Origin: Bacteroidia bacterium
GTDB lineage: Bacteria; Bacteroidota; Bacteroidia; Chitinophagales; Chitinophagaceae
Assembly (NCBI GenBank): GCA_030427635.1
Contig: JAUIBA010000003.1
Span: 124,001-188,000, forward strand
Direction: 5' to 3'
DNA length: 64,000 bases
The notes below the pieces were generated by a model. It was not told where the DNA came from, searched no databases, and was given only the letters and a program-made list of their open reading frames with translations. Position numbers and translations under genes: made by a program. This document shows positions 49,736 to 59,948 of the stretch, one piece after another (position 1 is the stretch's first letter; every line of letters starts with the position of its first letter).

Positions 49736-52006
49736 ATGGCATTTGATATTGAACTCATCCGGAAGATTTACAGCGAATATCCGGGAAAAGTAGCAGCCGC
49801 CCGCACATTGCTGGGCCGCCCGCTCACGCTGGCAGAAAAAGTATTGTACGCACACTCGTATGACACACCTACACAGGCATACGTTCGCGGGAAAGATTAT
49901 GTGAATTTCTCCCCCGACCGTGTAGCTATGCAGGATGCCACGGCGCAGATGGCGCTGCTCCAGTTCAGTACGTGTGGCCGCAGCAAGGTAGCAGTACCCA
50001 GTACTGTGCATTGCGACCACCTCATACAGGCTAAGGTAGGCGCAGTAGCCGATCTTGCTACGGCTGTGGACACTAACAAAGAAGTTTACGACTTCCTCGC
50101 TTCCATATCTGATAAATATGGTATAGGTTTCTGGCGTGCAGGTGCAGGTATCATACACCAGGTAGTGCTGGAAAACTACGCATTCCCCGGTGGTATGATG
50201 ATAGGTACCGATAGCCATACGCCTAATGCCGGTGGCCTGGGTATGATAGCGATAGGTGTAGGTGGTGCCGATGCGGTAGACGTAATGGCAGGCCTCCCAT
50301 GGGAGCTGAAAATGCCTAAACTCATAGGTGTAAAGCTTACCGGTCGTATGAATGGCTGGACATCGGCCAAGGATGTAATTCTTAAAGTAGCAGGTATCCT
50401 TACCGTAAAAGGTGGTACCGGTGCTATCGTAGAATACTTTGGCGAAGGTGCTGACTCTCTGAGCTGCACAGGTAAAGCTACTATCTGTAACATGGGTGCT
50501 GAAATAGGTGCTACCTGCTCCATGTTTGCTTACGACAGCAAAATGGGCGACTATCTGCGTGGCACCAGCCGTGCCGATGTGGCTGAGCTGGCTGATGCCG
50601 TAGCTGAGCACCTGCGTCCCGATGCTGATGTTTATAACGAACCTCAGAAATATTACGATCAGGTAATAGAAATCAATCTGGATGAGCTGGAGCCATATGT
50701 AAATGGTCCTTTCACACCCGATTTGGCTACACCTATCAGCCAGATGGCTGAAGCGGTAAAGGCAAATGGCTGGCCTGATGCGGTAGAAGTAGCCCTGATA
50801 GGTTCTTGTACCAACTCTTCTTACGAAGATATTTCCCGCTCTGCATTTATAGCTGAGAACGCTATGAGCAAAGGCCTCAAGGCTAAGAGCGAGTTTACAA
50901 TAACACCGGGCTCTGAAATGGTACGTTTTACCATAGAGCGCGATGGCTTCCTGGGTACATTTGATAAGATGGGTGGGGTAGTGCTGGCAAATGCCTGCGG
51001 TCCCTGCATAGGCCAGTGGGCGCGTCACGTCAATGACCCTGCTAAGAAGAACACAATCGTTACTTCTTTCAACCGCAACTTTGCCAAGCGTAATGACGGT
51101 CTTTCCTCTACACATGCATTCGTTGCCTCTCCCGAAATCGTTACTGCTTTCGCTATATCAGGCAGTCTGTCATTCAATCCTCTGAAAGACAAACTGAAGA
51201 ATGCTAATGGTGAAGAAGTAATGCTGGATGAGCCTAAGGGTTACGAAATGCCTCCAAAGGGCTTTGATGTGGAAGATGCTGGTTATGTAGCTCCCGCTGA
51301 AGATGGCTCTGGTGTGCAGGTTATAGTAAGCCCTACCAGTGCCCGTCTGCAGTTGTTGTCTCCGTTTGCTGCATGGAATGGTCAGGATTATAAAGGGCTG
51401 AAACTGTTGATTAAGGCATTCGGCAAGTGTACTACAGACCATATATCTATGGCTGGTCCATGGTTGAAGTTCCGTGGTCACCTGGATAATATCTCTAACA
51501 ATATGCTCATAGGTGCGGTAAACGCATACAATATGGATACCAACAAGGTAAAGAACCAACTCACTGGTGAGTATGGCGAAGTACCTGCAGTGCAGCGCGC
51601 TTACAAGGCAGCAGGCATAGGTAGCATAGTGGTAGGTGATGAAAACTATGGTGAAGGCAGCAGCCGCGAGCACGCAGCTATGGAGCCTCGTCATCTGGGT
51701 GTAAACGTGATACTGGTGAAGAGCTTTGCCCGTATTCATGAAACCAACCTGAAGAAGCAGGGTATGCTGGCTATCACATTTGTTGATAAGGCCGACTATG
51801 ACAAAATTCAGGAAGATGATACAGTAGATGTACTGGGTCTTACCTCATTTGCTCCGGGCGTACAGCTTACAGTGGTACTGAACCACAAAGATGGTACTAC
51901 CGACGAGTTTAAAGTAAACCATACTTACAACGAGCAGCAGATAGACTGGTTCAAATCAGGTGGTGCGCTGAACGTAATCCGTGCTGAGTTTGCAGCAGGA
52001 AAGTAA
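49736..52006 (+). CDS. Aconitate hydratase, mitochondrial-type
   Basis: The 756-residue product has the aconitase cluster-binding motifs: the [12 protein letters not shown] stretch and the [11 protein letters not shown] stretch supply three Cys for the 4Fe-4S cluster, and the C-terminal swivel domain has [10 protein letters not shown]. Length and sequence agree with the mitochondrial-type aconitases of Bacteroidota. It isomerises citrate to isocitrate for the downstream icd product. The ATG ([10 protein letters not shown]) is used; an upstream frame gives 22 unlikely residues. Confidence 0.95.
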   Translation: MAFDIELIRKIYSEYPGKVAAARTLLGRPLTLAEKVLYAHSYDTPTQAYVRGKDYVNFSPDRVAMQDATAQMALLQFSTCGRSKVAVPSTVHCDHLIQAKVGAVADLATAVDTNKEVYDFLASISDKYGIGFWRAGAGIIHQVVLENYAFPGGMMIGTDSHTPNAGGLGMIAIGVGGADAVDVMAGLPWELKMPKLIGVKLTGRMNGWTSAKDVILKVAGILTVKGGTGAIVEYFGEGADSLSCTGKATICNMGAEIGATCSMFAYDSKMGDYLRGTSRADVAELADAVAEHLRPDADVYNEPQKYYDQVIEINLDELEPYVNGPFTPDLATPISQMAEAVKANGWPDAVEVALIGSCTNSSYEDISRSAFIAENAMSKGLKAKSEFTITPGSEMVRFTIERDGFLGTFDKMGGVVLANACGPCIGQWARHVNDPAKKNTIVTSFNRNFAKRNDGLSSTHAFVASPEIVTAFAISGSLSFNPLKDKLKNANGEEVMLDEPKGYEMPPKGFDVEDAGYVAPAEDGSGVQVIVSPTSARLQLLSPFAAWNGQDYKGLKLLIKAFGKCTTDHISMAGPWLKFRGHLDNISNNMLIGAVNAYNMDTNKVKNQLTGEYGEVPAVQRAYKAAGIGSIVVGDENYGEGSSREHAAMEPRHLGVNVILVKSFARIHETNLKKQGMLAITFVDKADYDKIQEDDTVDVLGLTSFAPGVQLTVVLNHKDGTTDEFKVNHTYNEQQIDWFKSGGALNVIRAEFAAGK

Positions 52007-52038
52007 GTTATAGCACATAGTATTTAATTTAGTAATAT

Positions 52039-52070
52039 GGCCCGTCTTCGTGACGGGCCTTATTGTTTTA
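52039..52070 (+). terminator. Intrinsic terminator after aconitase gene
   Basis: GGCCCGTC-TTCGT-GACGGGCC, 8-bp stem, followed by TTATTGTTTT. Confidence 0.75.
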
Positions 52071-52111
52071 TTGGAAATATAGTTTTGGAGAATCCGTTCC
52101 GTATTATCCTG

Positions 52112-52792
52112 TCAATCCTTCTTTAACTTCAGCTTAAAGTCAGGCAGCTCACGGGTGGCACATTCGGGGCAGATGGCTGTAATGTTCGTGAAACGCAGGT
52201 ATGAGCTGTCAGGTACAGCCTCATTGATGGCTTTCATAACAGCAGTAACCATTTTGTAGGTTCTTACGGTAAGTGGCTTTTTAACACGTTTTACCGTAGA
52301 GTCTGTTAGTGTGTAGCCGGTTACTATATATGGGTAGGCATACAGGGAGTTGGGGAATATGACTTTAAGGCTGGTATGTTTCATCAGCACCTTCTTCGTT
52401 ACTTCAGGGCCTTCTATATTACCTACACGGGCTATTGGCTGCGGGATATCGTCTGCCGAAAAGTCCAATGTCTTAATTGTCTTATGTGTTTTGGTACTTA
52501 CTATAGCCAGCCGCATCTGCCGGCTTTTACCCGGGTAGGGCATAGCCAGTACTGACATGGTATCGCCCTTTATGGTAGGGGTGCCTATACGCAGGCTTCG
52601 GTCCAGGCTTCTTAGTTTATACTCTCTGGGTTTCATGCTCCGGCAGTACACCTTTATCATATTATTCCCGGAGTTGAACAATAGTAGGGTATCCTTACGT
52701 GCGCACCATTTATTCCAGACATATATGCTGTCGTTCTGTCCGTAGGCCGTAATTACAGCCAGCAGCAGAAAAACGATAAGTCCTGCTCTCAT
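52112..52792 (-). CDS. Secreted GldM-C-terminal-domain-like protein
   Basis: The 226-residue product has a signal peptide (cut near AYGQ) and two beta-sandwich parts. The C-terminal part has DDIPQPIARVGNIEG, and VPDSSYLRFTNITAICPECATRELPDF, resembling the end of GldM, a T9SS/gliding motor protein, but without the membrane anchor and large N-terminal part. Stand-alone relatives are common in Bacteroidota; function unknown. Cys residues ICPEC and NKWCARK may bind metal or pair. Confidence 0.65.
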   Translation of the reverse strand: MRAGLIVFLLLAVITAYGQNDSIYVWNKWCARKDTLLLFNSGNNMIKVYCRSMKPREYKLRSLDRSLRIGTPTIKGDTMSVLAMPYPGKSRQMRLAIVSTKTHKTIKTLDFSADDIPQPIARVGNIEGPEVTKKVLMKHTSLKVIFPNSLYAYPYIVTGYTLTDSTVKRVKKPLTVRTYKMVTAVMKAINEAVPDSSYLRFTNITAICPECATRELPDFKLKLKKD

Positions 52793-52896
52793 TCCGGCGA
52801 ATATAGTAAAATATCAGTGGGAGGAGGGGCGATGCCTGTTAATCTTTCAGGAACATATTTGTAAGGGTAAGAGAATAGCCGGTGGTTGTACCAATA

Positions 52897-52922
52897 AAAA
52901 CGCCACCGGTATCGGTGGCGTT
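52897..52922 (-). terminator. Intrinsic terminator of 2TM gene
   Basis: AACGCCACCG and CGGTGGCGTT form a 10-bp stem; on the minus strand it is followed by TTTATT. Confidence 0.75.
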
Positions 52923-52953
52923 CAATATATCTATAATCTGGTATCGCAATAAA

Positions 52954-53202
52954 TTATGCCTTTCCCTGCTGCTGGCGGTAAGTATTATAGCCCGCATCTT
53001 CTATGCTGGCATATACAATACACCAGTGACCCAGAAGACAAAGCCCCCACGCTGCTATCGTCCATGCATGCCATGGATAAGCCCATCCTTTTACACCCTT
53101 GTCATAGAACATGCATGACAGTATAGTAGCAATAGTGAATATTACTGTGTGTATCATGAACATAGACTTCTGAGAAGACGTTGGCTTTATTTTTTTAGGC
53201 AT
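52954..53202 (-). CDS. 2TM-domain membrane protein
   Basis: The 82-residue product has a polar start, then two membrane helices (about 17-33 and 46-66) in the pattern of the 2TM domain family (W.WTIAAWGLCLLGHWCIVYA). Such small proteins are often fused to or near LytTR regulators or are stand-alone; the function is unknown. It has its own promoter and terminator. Confidence 0.75.
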   Translation of the reverse strand: MPKKIKPTSSQKSMFMIHTVIFTIATILSCMFYDKGVKGWAYPWHAWTIAAWGLCLLGHWCIVYASIEDAGYNTYRQQQGKA

Positions 53203-53230
53203 TGTTGCTTGTTTTTATAATTGATACAGG

Positions 53231-53238
53231 CAAAGATA
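53231..53238 (-). promoter_or_regulatory. -7 element of 2TM gene
   Basis: Minus strand TATCTTTG, full match to TAnnTTTG, 28 nt before the ATG. Confidence 0.6.
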
Positions 53239-53347
53239 TATCTGCTGCTCCGTAAATTCAAAAAAGGCATCCGCTTTTTTTCACCGTCTGTTCACAGTCC
53301 GTTCTCTCAATTAGGTATATATTTACAGCACAAACCTCACACACTTC

Positions 53348-54538
53348 ATGCACCCACACAGTTCACGTATCTTCTGCATGCTCCGGCTGGGCTTAATACT
53401 GATAGCTGTCGCCGGTATGCAGTTAGTTGCTCCGGTCACTGCCTCAGCTCAGTATGAGGAGGAATATCTCTCTTATAAAGACTTTTATGAAACACTGGCA
53501 CCCTATGGGCAGTGGATAGAAGATAAGGAAATGGGCTACGTGTGGATGCCCGGTGAGGATATCAATTTTCGCCCTTATTATACCAATGGTCACTGGTCTA
53601 TGACAGAATATGGCAATACATGGATATCTGACTATCCCTGGGGATGGGCATGTTTTCATTATGGCCGCTGGACTTATGATGATTATTATGGTTGGCTTTG
53701 GATTCCCGATGGTAACTGGGGCCCTGCATGGGTAAGCTGGCGATATGGAGATGGCTTTTATGGCTGGGCGCCACTGGCACCGGGGCATGATGCTGCCACA
53801 TCACTTACCCGCTATCGTTGCCCGGATGACTGGTGGGTATTTATCCCTCCCCGCTATCTTTATACCGGCACATACTACAGATTCTGGTATGGTCCCCGCG
53901 ATAACAAGCACCTTATAGAGAACAGCGCCATCATAGTAAATACTATGGAGCATGGGGGCACACAATATATTACAGGTCCGGCAGCAGCACAGGTAAAACA
54001 GGCATCGGGAAAAACCGTACCGCTGTTTAAAGTGCGTAACTCACGCAATCGCAATACACGGATACAGCATGACGAGATACGTATGTTCCGTCCGCCACAT
54101 ATACCACAGGTTTCCGCTGGCGGTGGTGGTAATCCTCCTAAGAATGTGATGGCAGCACCCCAACCGGTGCGTAAACCCCAGGCTGTAGTTAAGAATTCCG
54201 GTTCTGTACCACCTTTCAGGGAAACTGTGATAAGCCGCAATAATGCAGGTGCCATTACGCCAGGTACTGATATTAACCGTACTGCAGAGCCGCAGCACAA
54301 TCAAACGAAAGAGGTTAATCCTTATGAGTGGGATGTGTCCCGCTCAGTAAAACAGGATTATACACCGCCACCTAAAAAGCCTGCGCCGCCTAAACCAGCT
54401 CCGAAGCCGGTAGTAAGGCGTAAGCCCAGCCGCCCGGCCACAAAACCGGCTGCAGTAAGGATTGACTCCGCCTCCCGTGTACATAAACCAATGAAGGTGC
54501 AGACTGTGACTGCTACACCGCCGGCACCCCGGCACTGA
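53348..54538 (+). CDS. DUF6600-type secreted protein with Pro-rich tail
   Basis: The 396-residue product has a signal peptide (cut near ASAQ) and a Trp/Tyr/Gly-rich domain (about 38-170) with repeats like LAPYGQWIEDKEMGYVWMP, YPWGWACFHYGRWTYDD and GWLWIPDGNWGPAWVSW, the DUF6600 pattern. A low-complexity basic, Pro-rich tail (PPKKPAPPKPAPKPVVRR) follows. It is probably exported to the envelope; role unknown. A 7/8 -7 element TATATTTA lies at 53318-53325. Confidence 0.75.
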   Translation: MHPHSSRIFCMLRLGLILIAVAGMQLVAPVTASAQYEEEYLSYKDFYETLAPYGQWIEDKEMGYVWMPGEDINFRPYYTNGHWSMTEYGNTWISDYPWGWACFHYGRWTYDDYYGWLWIPDGNWGPAWVSWRYGDGFYGWAPLAPGHDAATSLTRYRCPDDWWVFIPPRYLYTGTYYRFWYGPRDNKHLIENSAIIVNTMEHGGTQYITGPAAAQVKQASGKTVPLFKVRNSRNRNTRIQHDEIRMFRPPHIPQVSAGGGGNPPKNVMAAPQPVRKPQAVVKNSGSVPPFRETVISRNNAGAITPGTDINRTAEPQHNQTKEVNPYEWDVSRSVKQDYTPPPKKPAPPKPAPKPVVRRKPSRPATKPAAVRIDSASRVHKPMKVQTVTATPPAPRH

Positions 54539-54567
54539 TGTATTCCCGGTTTGTCCTTTACTTACTG

Positions 54568-54575
54568 TAATTTTG
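54568..54575 (+). promoter_or_regulatory. -7 element, near-leaderless start
   Basis: TAATTTTG, full match to TAnnTTTG, 8 nt before the ATG at 54584. It excludes the in-frame upstream ATG at 54551. Confidence 0.6.
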
Positions 54576-54583
54576 CCCACTCA

Positions 54584-56080
54584 ATGAGAAAGCGGGTTTT
54601 TCGTTCATTCATCCCGGCATGCCTGCTACTGTTAAGCGGCTGTGCCAATATTTCTACACCATCAGGGGGCAAGCGGGATACCGTACCACCAAAGTTGCTG
54701 CGTGTAGAGCCTGCCGACTCTATATTGAACACGCGTGTATCACGGCTGTATTTGCAGTTTGATGAGTATGTAAATACTGCCGATGTATCGAAAGAGGTAG
54801 AGGTATCGCCTGTATTACCGGTGCCACCGGTGGTTACTGCTATTAATAAGCATGTGACCGTGAAAATACCGGATTCATTACTGGACCCTAATACTACTTA
54901 CCGCATTTCGCTGGGTAAGGCCATACGGGATGTGCATGAGGGTAATGCTTTTACCGGATACACATACACATTCAGCACAGGCAGTTATTTTGATTCTTTA
55001 GAGTTGTCGGGCAGTATTCTGGAGGCAGTTACCGGCCTGCCCGATACTGCAGGCATAACCGTAGTGCTGCATGAAGTGGGTACTGGCGACAGTGCGGTGG
55101 TGAAAGAAAAGCCCCGTTACAAAACCCGTCCCGATAACAAGGGTAATTTTACTTTTCGTGGCTTGCCGGCGCGCCCGTTCAGGATATATGCTATAGGAGA
55201 TGAGAATGGGAATATGATATATGATGGCGGTACAGAAACCATTGGTTTCTGTGATAGTGTACTGCATCCTGCCGACTCTTTTGAGCATCCTGTTATCATA
55301 AGAGTATTTGCAGAAAAGCAGGATTCGTCTGTTTCAGCAGATACTGCAGCTAAAAAGAAAGGGCTGACAGACCGGGGCAAAATGCGTGGCAATAAGCCCG
55401 CCATGGTTGATACAAACTTTACCTGTAATACGAATATTGATACATCGGCTATAGCCCGCCGCACATTTGATGTTACCGATTCAATAAAGCTTGTTTACAA
55501 TCATCTGCCCGTTATTGATGCTGACAGCATATCCCTCACCCGCGATAGTGCTGGTGTGGCATTGTCCATCCCTATACGCCTTACCAGAGATGTAAAAGAT
55601 AGTGCTACAGTATATATACATGCACCTTTTGAAGAGAATACGGTATATGCGCTCACCCTAAGGCAGGGCTTTGCGCACGATACCAGCGGCAGGGAATTGC
55701 CCACCATAGTGTACCGCTTCCGCACCTTCAGTGCTGAAGATTATGGCACTATCATGCTCAATGTTCCTGTACGCTACACACCTGCCGGCAGTGATACATC
55801 GCATCTCATTACAATGCTGGCCGATGATAAGATAATAGGTACGGTACCTGTAACTGACTCTGTTATCACCCTTAAGAGGTTACGCCCGGCCAGTTATAGT
55901 TTTCGTATCATTGTTGATGCAAATGGCAATGGGGTATGGGATCCCGGCGATTTGTTCAGTAAAATACAGCCAGAGCTGGTGATACCCGGCGGTACACCCT
56001 CGCCTTTGAAAGCCGGATGGAATAATACCATTGACCTGGATACTAAGCCAGCAGTCAAGAACATAAAACGGACAAAGTAA
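54584..56080 (+). CDS. Lipoprotein with Ig-like (Big_5) domain
   Basis: The 498-residue product has a lipoprotein signal (IPACLLLLSGC, Cys at about 20) followed by STPSGGKRDTVPPKLLRVEPAD and an Ig-like Big_5 domain (FDEYVNTADVSKEVEVSPVL, YTFSTGSYFD). A prealbumin-like part (FTFRGLPARPFRIYAIGDEN) occurs twice, also near the end (YSFRIIVDANGNGVWDPGD). It is likely a surface-exposed structural lipoprotein. The S9 peptidase gene starts 11 nt later, in one operon. Confidence 0.8.
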   Translation: MRKRVFRSFIPACLLLLSGCANISTPSGGKRDTVPPKLLRVEPADSILNTRVSRLYLQFDEYVNTADVSKEVEVSPVLPVPPVVTAINKHVTVKIPDSLLDPNTTYRISLGKAIRDVHEGNAFTGYTYTFSTGSYFDSLELSGSILEAVTGLPDTAGITVVLHEVGTGDSAVVKEKPRYKTRPDNKGNFTFRGLPARPFRIYAIGDENGNMIYDGGTETIGFCDSVLHPADSFEHPVIIRVFAEKQDSSVSADTAAKKKGLTDRGKMRGNKPAMVDTNFTCNTNIDTSAIARRTFDVTDSIKLVYNHLPVIDADSISLTRDSAGVALSIPIRLTRDVKDSATVYIHAPFEENTVYALTLRQGFAHDTSGRELPTIVYRFRTFSAEDYGTIMLNVPVRYTPAGSDTSHLITMLADDKIIGTVPVTDSVITLKRLRPASYSFRIIVDANGNGVWDPGDLFSKIQPELVIPGGTPSPLKAGWNNTIDLDTKPAVKNIKRTK

Positions 56081-56091
56081 ATACCATAGAT

Positions 56092-58101
56092 ATGAAAAAG
56101 ATATTTATTGTAATCGCATCCATAGGTGCCATTACTGCCTGGGGACAGAAAAATATGACTCCTGAAACATTGTGGAGTCTGCACAGGGTAGGTGGTACCG
56201 GCATAAGCCAGAATGGACGTTATGTATACTACAGCTCTCGCTCTGTGGACTGGAAGACAGAAAAAAGCACGGTACACCATTACCGCCTGGACCTTAATGA
56301 CGACAGCCGGCGTGAGGTAACTACCGAAGGCCGTACCGTTACCCAGCGCTACGGAGATGTATGGTATGCTGTTAATGACAATGTACTGTATCAGAGTACA
56401 GATGCAGGGAGTACATGGAAGGAAATGTTCAAAGGCCTGCAGCATGCCGGTGAGGTATGGGTATCACCTAACGGAAAATATGCAGCTTTCTCCCGCGATG
56501 TAATGATAAAGGCGGCTAACGGCAGTGATATATACAGTGATCTGCCCAACACTACTGCCAAAGTCTATACCGACCTTAACTACCGTCACTGGGATACATG
56601 GGAAGATGGTAAGTACTCCCACATTTTTGTAGTGGACATTGCTACCGGCAGTGTAAAGGATATTATGGAAGACGAGCCATACGACTGTCCGCAGAAACCA
56701 TTTGGCGGAGCAGAAGATCTGGCATGGTCTCCCGATAGTAAGGGGTTTGTGTATGTATGCAAAAAGAAAGCCGGTGCCGAGTATGCGGTAAGTACTAATA
56801 CCGACCTGTATCATTACAACGTTGCATCAGGTAAAACCACTAACTGGACTGAGGGGCGCATGGGGTATGATATGAATCCTGTATTCAGTCCTGATGGTAA
56901 GCGTCTGGCATGGCTCAGCATGGGGCGCGATGGTTACGAGGCCGACAAGAATGATGTGCTGATGATGGAAGTGGCTTCAAAGAAGGTATTTAACCTTACA
57001 GCCCATTGGGATGGTACTGTTAATGGGTTCATATGGGACAATGGCGGCGAAAAGATATATTTCAACGCTCCGTTTGAGGGCACCGTACAGTTGTTTGATG
57101 TAGGTATCGCCAAAACAGACCGCGATAAGCCTGCGGTGAACAATCTTACCAAAGGTAAGTATGACGTAAATGGTATAGTAGGCCAGGCCGGTAATGAAAT
57201 CATTGTTTCCCGCTGCGATATGAACCATGCCAGTGAACTCTACTCCGTAAAGCCTAAATATGGCGACATGCGCCAGATAACTCATGAAAACGATGTCATT
57301 TATAAAGACATAAACATGAGTAAAACAGAGCTGCGCACTATTCGCACTGCTGATGGTGCCAGCCTGCGTGCCTGGGTCATTTATCCACCCGACTTTGACC
57401 CTGCAAAGAAATATCCTACTCTGTTGTACTGCCAGGGTGGTCCACAGTCGGCATTGTCACAGTTTTACAGCATCCGCTGGAACTTTCAGCTTATGGCAGC
57501 TCAGGGCTATATAGTTGTAGCGCCCAACCGCAGAGGTATGCCAGGCTGGGGAGTACAGTGGAATGAGGCTATTTCCAAAGACTGGGGTGGCCTGCCTATG
57601 CAGGACTATCTTACGGCTATAGACGCTATGACAAAAGAGTCTTATGTAGATAAGAACCGTCTGGGTTGTGTAGGTGCCAGTTATGGCGGCTACAGTGTGT
57701 TTATGCTGGCCGGTATGCACAACAATCGCTTTAAATCATTCATTGCTCATGATGGCCTTTTTGATCTTAAGAGCTGGTATGGCACTACCGAGGAACTCTG
57801 GTTTGCCAACTGGGATATAGGTGGCCCATACTGGAAGCAGCCGGTACCACCCAGCTATGAAAAATTCAATCCCAGCAACTTTGTAAACAAATGGACAGCA
57901 CCAATAATGATAGTGCAGGGCGGGCTGGATTACCGGGTGCCTATAGAGCAGGGGCTGGAAGCGTTTCAGGCAACAAGGTTGCACAACATAAAATCAAAAC
58001 TGCTGTATCTGCCCAATGAAAATCACTGGGTACTGCATCCGCAGAATGGTATAGCATGGCAGCGCGAGTTTTTCCGCTGGCTGGATGAAACACTGAGATA
58101 G
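56092..58101 (+). CDS. S9 family serine peptidase (prolyl oligopeptidase/DPP type)
   Basis: The 669-residue product has a signal peptide (cut near AWGQ), a beta-propeller with a WD40-like PD40 segment (AWSPDSKGFVYV, FSPDGKRLAWLS), and a C-terminal alpha/beta-hydrolase domain with nucleophile in GASYGGYS (about residue 530), Asp in QGGLDYRVP (about 612) and His in NENHWV (about 643). It would cleave peptides in the periplasm or at the surface. Length is normal. Confidence 0.92.
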   Translation: MKKIFIVIASIGAITAWGQKNMTPETLWSLHRVGGTGISQNGRYVYYSSRSVDWKTEKSTVHHYRLDLNDDSRREVTTEGRTVTQRYGDVWYAVNDNVLYQSTDAGSTWKEMFKGLQHAGEVWVSPNGKYAAFSRDVMIKAANGSDIYSDLPNTTAKVYTDLNYRHWDTWEDGKYSHIFVVDIATGSVKDIMEDEPYDCPQKPFGGAEDLAWSPDSKGFVYVCKKKAGAEYAVSTNTDLYHYNVASGKTTNWTEGRMGYDMNPVFSPDGKRLAWLSMGRDGYEADKNDVLMMEVASKKVFNLTAHWDGTVNGFIWDNGGEKIYFNAPFEGTVQLFDVGIAKTDRDKPAVNNLTKGKYDVNGIVGQAGNEIIVSRCDMNHASELYSVKPKYGDMRQITHENDVIYKDINMSKTELRTIRTADGASLRAWVIYPPDFDPAKKYPTLLYCQGGPQSALSQFYSIRWNFQLMAAQGYIVVAPNRRGMPGWGVQWNEAISKDWGGLPMQDYLTAIDAMTKESYVDKNRLGCVGASYGGYSVFMLAGMHNNRFKSFIAHDGLFDLKSWYGTTEELWFANWDIGGPYWKQPVPPSYEKFNPSNFVNKWTAPIMIVQGGLDYRVPIEQGLEAFQATRLHNIKSKLLYLPNENHWVLHPQNGIAWQREFFRWLDETLR

Positions 58102-58134
58102 GCATACAATCAGTGTCAGGTTAATGTTATTTTT

Positions 58135-58165
58135 CAGGGCTGCACCATATGTGCAGCCCTGTTTG
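58135..58165 (+). terminator. Intrinsic terminator after S9 peptidase gene
   Basis: CAGGGCTGCAC-CATAT-GTGCAGCCCTG, an 11-bp perfect stem, then TTTG. Confidence 0.75.
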
Positions 58166-58211
58166 CATATCACGGGTGACCTCCGTCATCGTCCATATTT
58201 GGATTATGCGT

Positions 58212-58219
58212 TACCTTTG
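58212..58219 (+). promoter_or_regulatory. -7 element of fatty acid desaturase gene
   Basis: TACCTTTG followed by CACC, a canonical Bacteroidota -7. It lies 19 nt before a GTG and excludes the ATGs at 58149 and 58206, which precede it. Confidence 0.65.
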
Positions 58220-58238
58220 CACCATTAATTTTTATAGG

Positions 58239-59351
58239 GTGGCAGAAGTAGTAAAAAAACAATTAGTGAAGTTTGCTCACAAGGGCAAAGAAGATTTTTA
58301 CACAGCCGTAAGAGGCAGGGTAAACGAGTATTTTGCCGCCAACAATATCTCCACTTACTCCAATTCTGCTATGTACCTGAAGACGGTAGTAATGCTATCG
58401 CTCTACTTCGTACCCTATCTCCTGGTAGTAACAGGTGTAGCATCTGTAAGCCTGTGGATGTTTTATGCTATGTGGCTGCTTATGGGTGTAGGTATTGTAG
58501 GCATAGGCACCAGTGTCATGCACGACTCTAATCATGGCGCATATACACACAACAAGCAGGTGAATATGCTGCTGGGCAGCGTGCTGAATTTACTGGGTGG
58601 CTATGCCCGCAACTGGCGCATACAGCACAACATTCTGCATCATACCTATACTAACATTCAGGGGCTGGATGAAGATATTGAAGCAGGTGCTGCCATTCGC
58701 ATGTCGCCCGAAAAACCACTGCTGCGTATGCACCGCTACCAGCATATATATGCATGGTTCATTTATTGTATTATGAACCTGTACTGGATTACGGTTAAGG
58801 ATTACATCATGCTCTTCCGTTACAGGCGCACAGGTTTACTGGCCAAAGAGAAGGTGTCATTTCAGCGTGCCATACTGGAGCTTACCCTGCTTAAAATATT
58901 GTATGTAGCATACATTATAGTACTTCCCATAATGTTTGGAGGGGTGGCCTGGTATCATGTCATATTTGGCCTGCTGGGTATGCATGTTATCGCAGGTTTT
59001 TCGCTGGCATGTATATTTCAGCCCGCCCATGTTGTTGAGACATCCGATTTTGCACGCCCCGATGAAGACCATAAAATGGAGAATAACTGGGCGGTACACC
59101 AGATACGGAATACTGCCAATTTTGCCCCCAATAACAAGCTGGTATGCTGGTTCATCGGCGGGCTTAACTTTCAGATAGAGCATCATCTCTTCCCCCATAT
59201 CTGTCACATACACTATCCGCATCTGTCAAAGATTGTGGCTACAGTAGCACAGGAGTACGGTGTGCCCTATCAGGTGATGCCTACATTTCGCAGTGCTCTT
59301 ATAGCACACGGCCGTATGCTGCATAAGCTGGGTACTACTGAGCGCCCTTAG
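58239..59351 (+). CDS. Membrane fatty acid desaturase
   Basis: The 370-residue product (GTG start, VAEVVKKQLVKFAHKGKEDFY) has the three desaturase His boxes: MHDSNHGAY, HNILHHTYTN and QIEHHLFPHI, with two or three pairs of membrane helices between. These boxes bind the diiron centre, and the last Q-x-x-HH type is typical of front-end or acyl-lipid desaturases. It inserts a double bond into membrane-lipid acyl chains. The start is set by the promoter; upstream in-frame ATGs lie before the transcription start. Confidence 0.9.
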   Translation: MAEVVKKQLVKFAHKGKEDFYTAVRGRVNEYFAANNISTYSNSAMYLKTVVMLSLYFVPYLLVVTGVASVSLWMFYAMWLLMGVGIVGIGTSVMHDSNHGAYTHNKQVNMLLGSVLNLLGGYARNWRIQHNILHHTYTNIQGLDEDIEAGAAIRMSPEKPLLRMHRYQHIYAWFIYCIMNLYWITVKDYIMLFRYRRTGLLAKEKVSFQRAILELTLLKILYVAYIIVLPIMFGGVAWYHVIFGLLGMHVIAGFSLACIFQPAHVVETSDFARPDEDHKMENNWAVHQIRNTANFAPNNKLVCWFIGGLNFQIEHHLFPHICHIHYPHLSKIVATVAQEYGVPYQVMPTFRSALIAHGRMLHKLGTTERP

Positions 59352-59425
59352 AAACTGACTCTGTTGGTACCACTCCACTTGGTAACGATGTGTCAGTCCC
59401 GTATATTTACCATAAATCTGAATTT

Positions 59426-59899
59426 ATGGCTATTACTACAGGACAGCAGGCTCCGGACTTCACGCTCCGCGATACAGAGAAGAACAAAGTAACACTTAGC
59501 GAATGTGCAGGCAGTAATGTGCTGCTGCTCTTTTTCCCGCTCGCTTTTACCAGCGTTTGCACAAAAGAACTGTGCATGACACGCGACAATCTTACCGCAT
59601 ATAATAATCTCAACACTAAAGTATTTGGCATTTCTGTAGACTCCCTTTTCTCACTGGGTAAGTTTAAAGAAGAGCAGCAGCTGAACTTTTCATTGCTCAG
59701 CGACTTCAATAAGACGGCATCACGGGATTATGGGTGTCTTTATGAGCACTTTTTCAATGATATGGATGGCGTATCCAAGCGCTCAGCATTTGTTATAGAC
59801 AAGGAAGGTATTGTGCGCTATGCCGAGGTATTGGAAAGTGCAGGCGATATTCCCGATTTTGATGCTATTGTAGCATGCCTGAATCAGTTAAATGCTTAA
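59426..59899 (+). CDS. Peroxiredoxin (AhpC/TSA, AhpE/Prx5-like)
   Basis: The 157-residue product has the thioredoxin-like Prx fold and the catalytic PLAFTSVCTKELC, with peroxidatic Cys at 45 and a second Cys at 50, as in AhpE-like enzymes. It reduces peroxides with thiols from thioredoxin or similar. A 7/8 -7 element TATATTTA is at 59402-59409, supporting the ATG at 59426. Confidence 0.9.
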   Translation: MAITTGQQAPDFTLRDTEKNKVTLSECAGSNVLLLFFPLAFTSVCTKELCMTRDNLTAYNNLNTKVFGISVDSLFSLGKFKEEQQLNFSLLSDFNKTASRDYGCLYEHFFNDMDGVSKRSAFVIDKEGIVRYAEVLESAGDIPDFDAIVACLNQLNA

Positions 59900-59948
59900 T
59901 TTACATTACTTTACATTATTATTCACATCAATTCTATATAATACTATA

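Noticed and set aside
49622-51115. Long open frame of 497 codons opposite the aconitase gene
   Set aside because: It lies entirely antisense to a highly conserved enzyme gene; its sequence is Cys/Tyr/His-rich with no domain, as expected from the codon bias of the sense strand.
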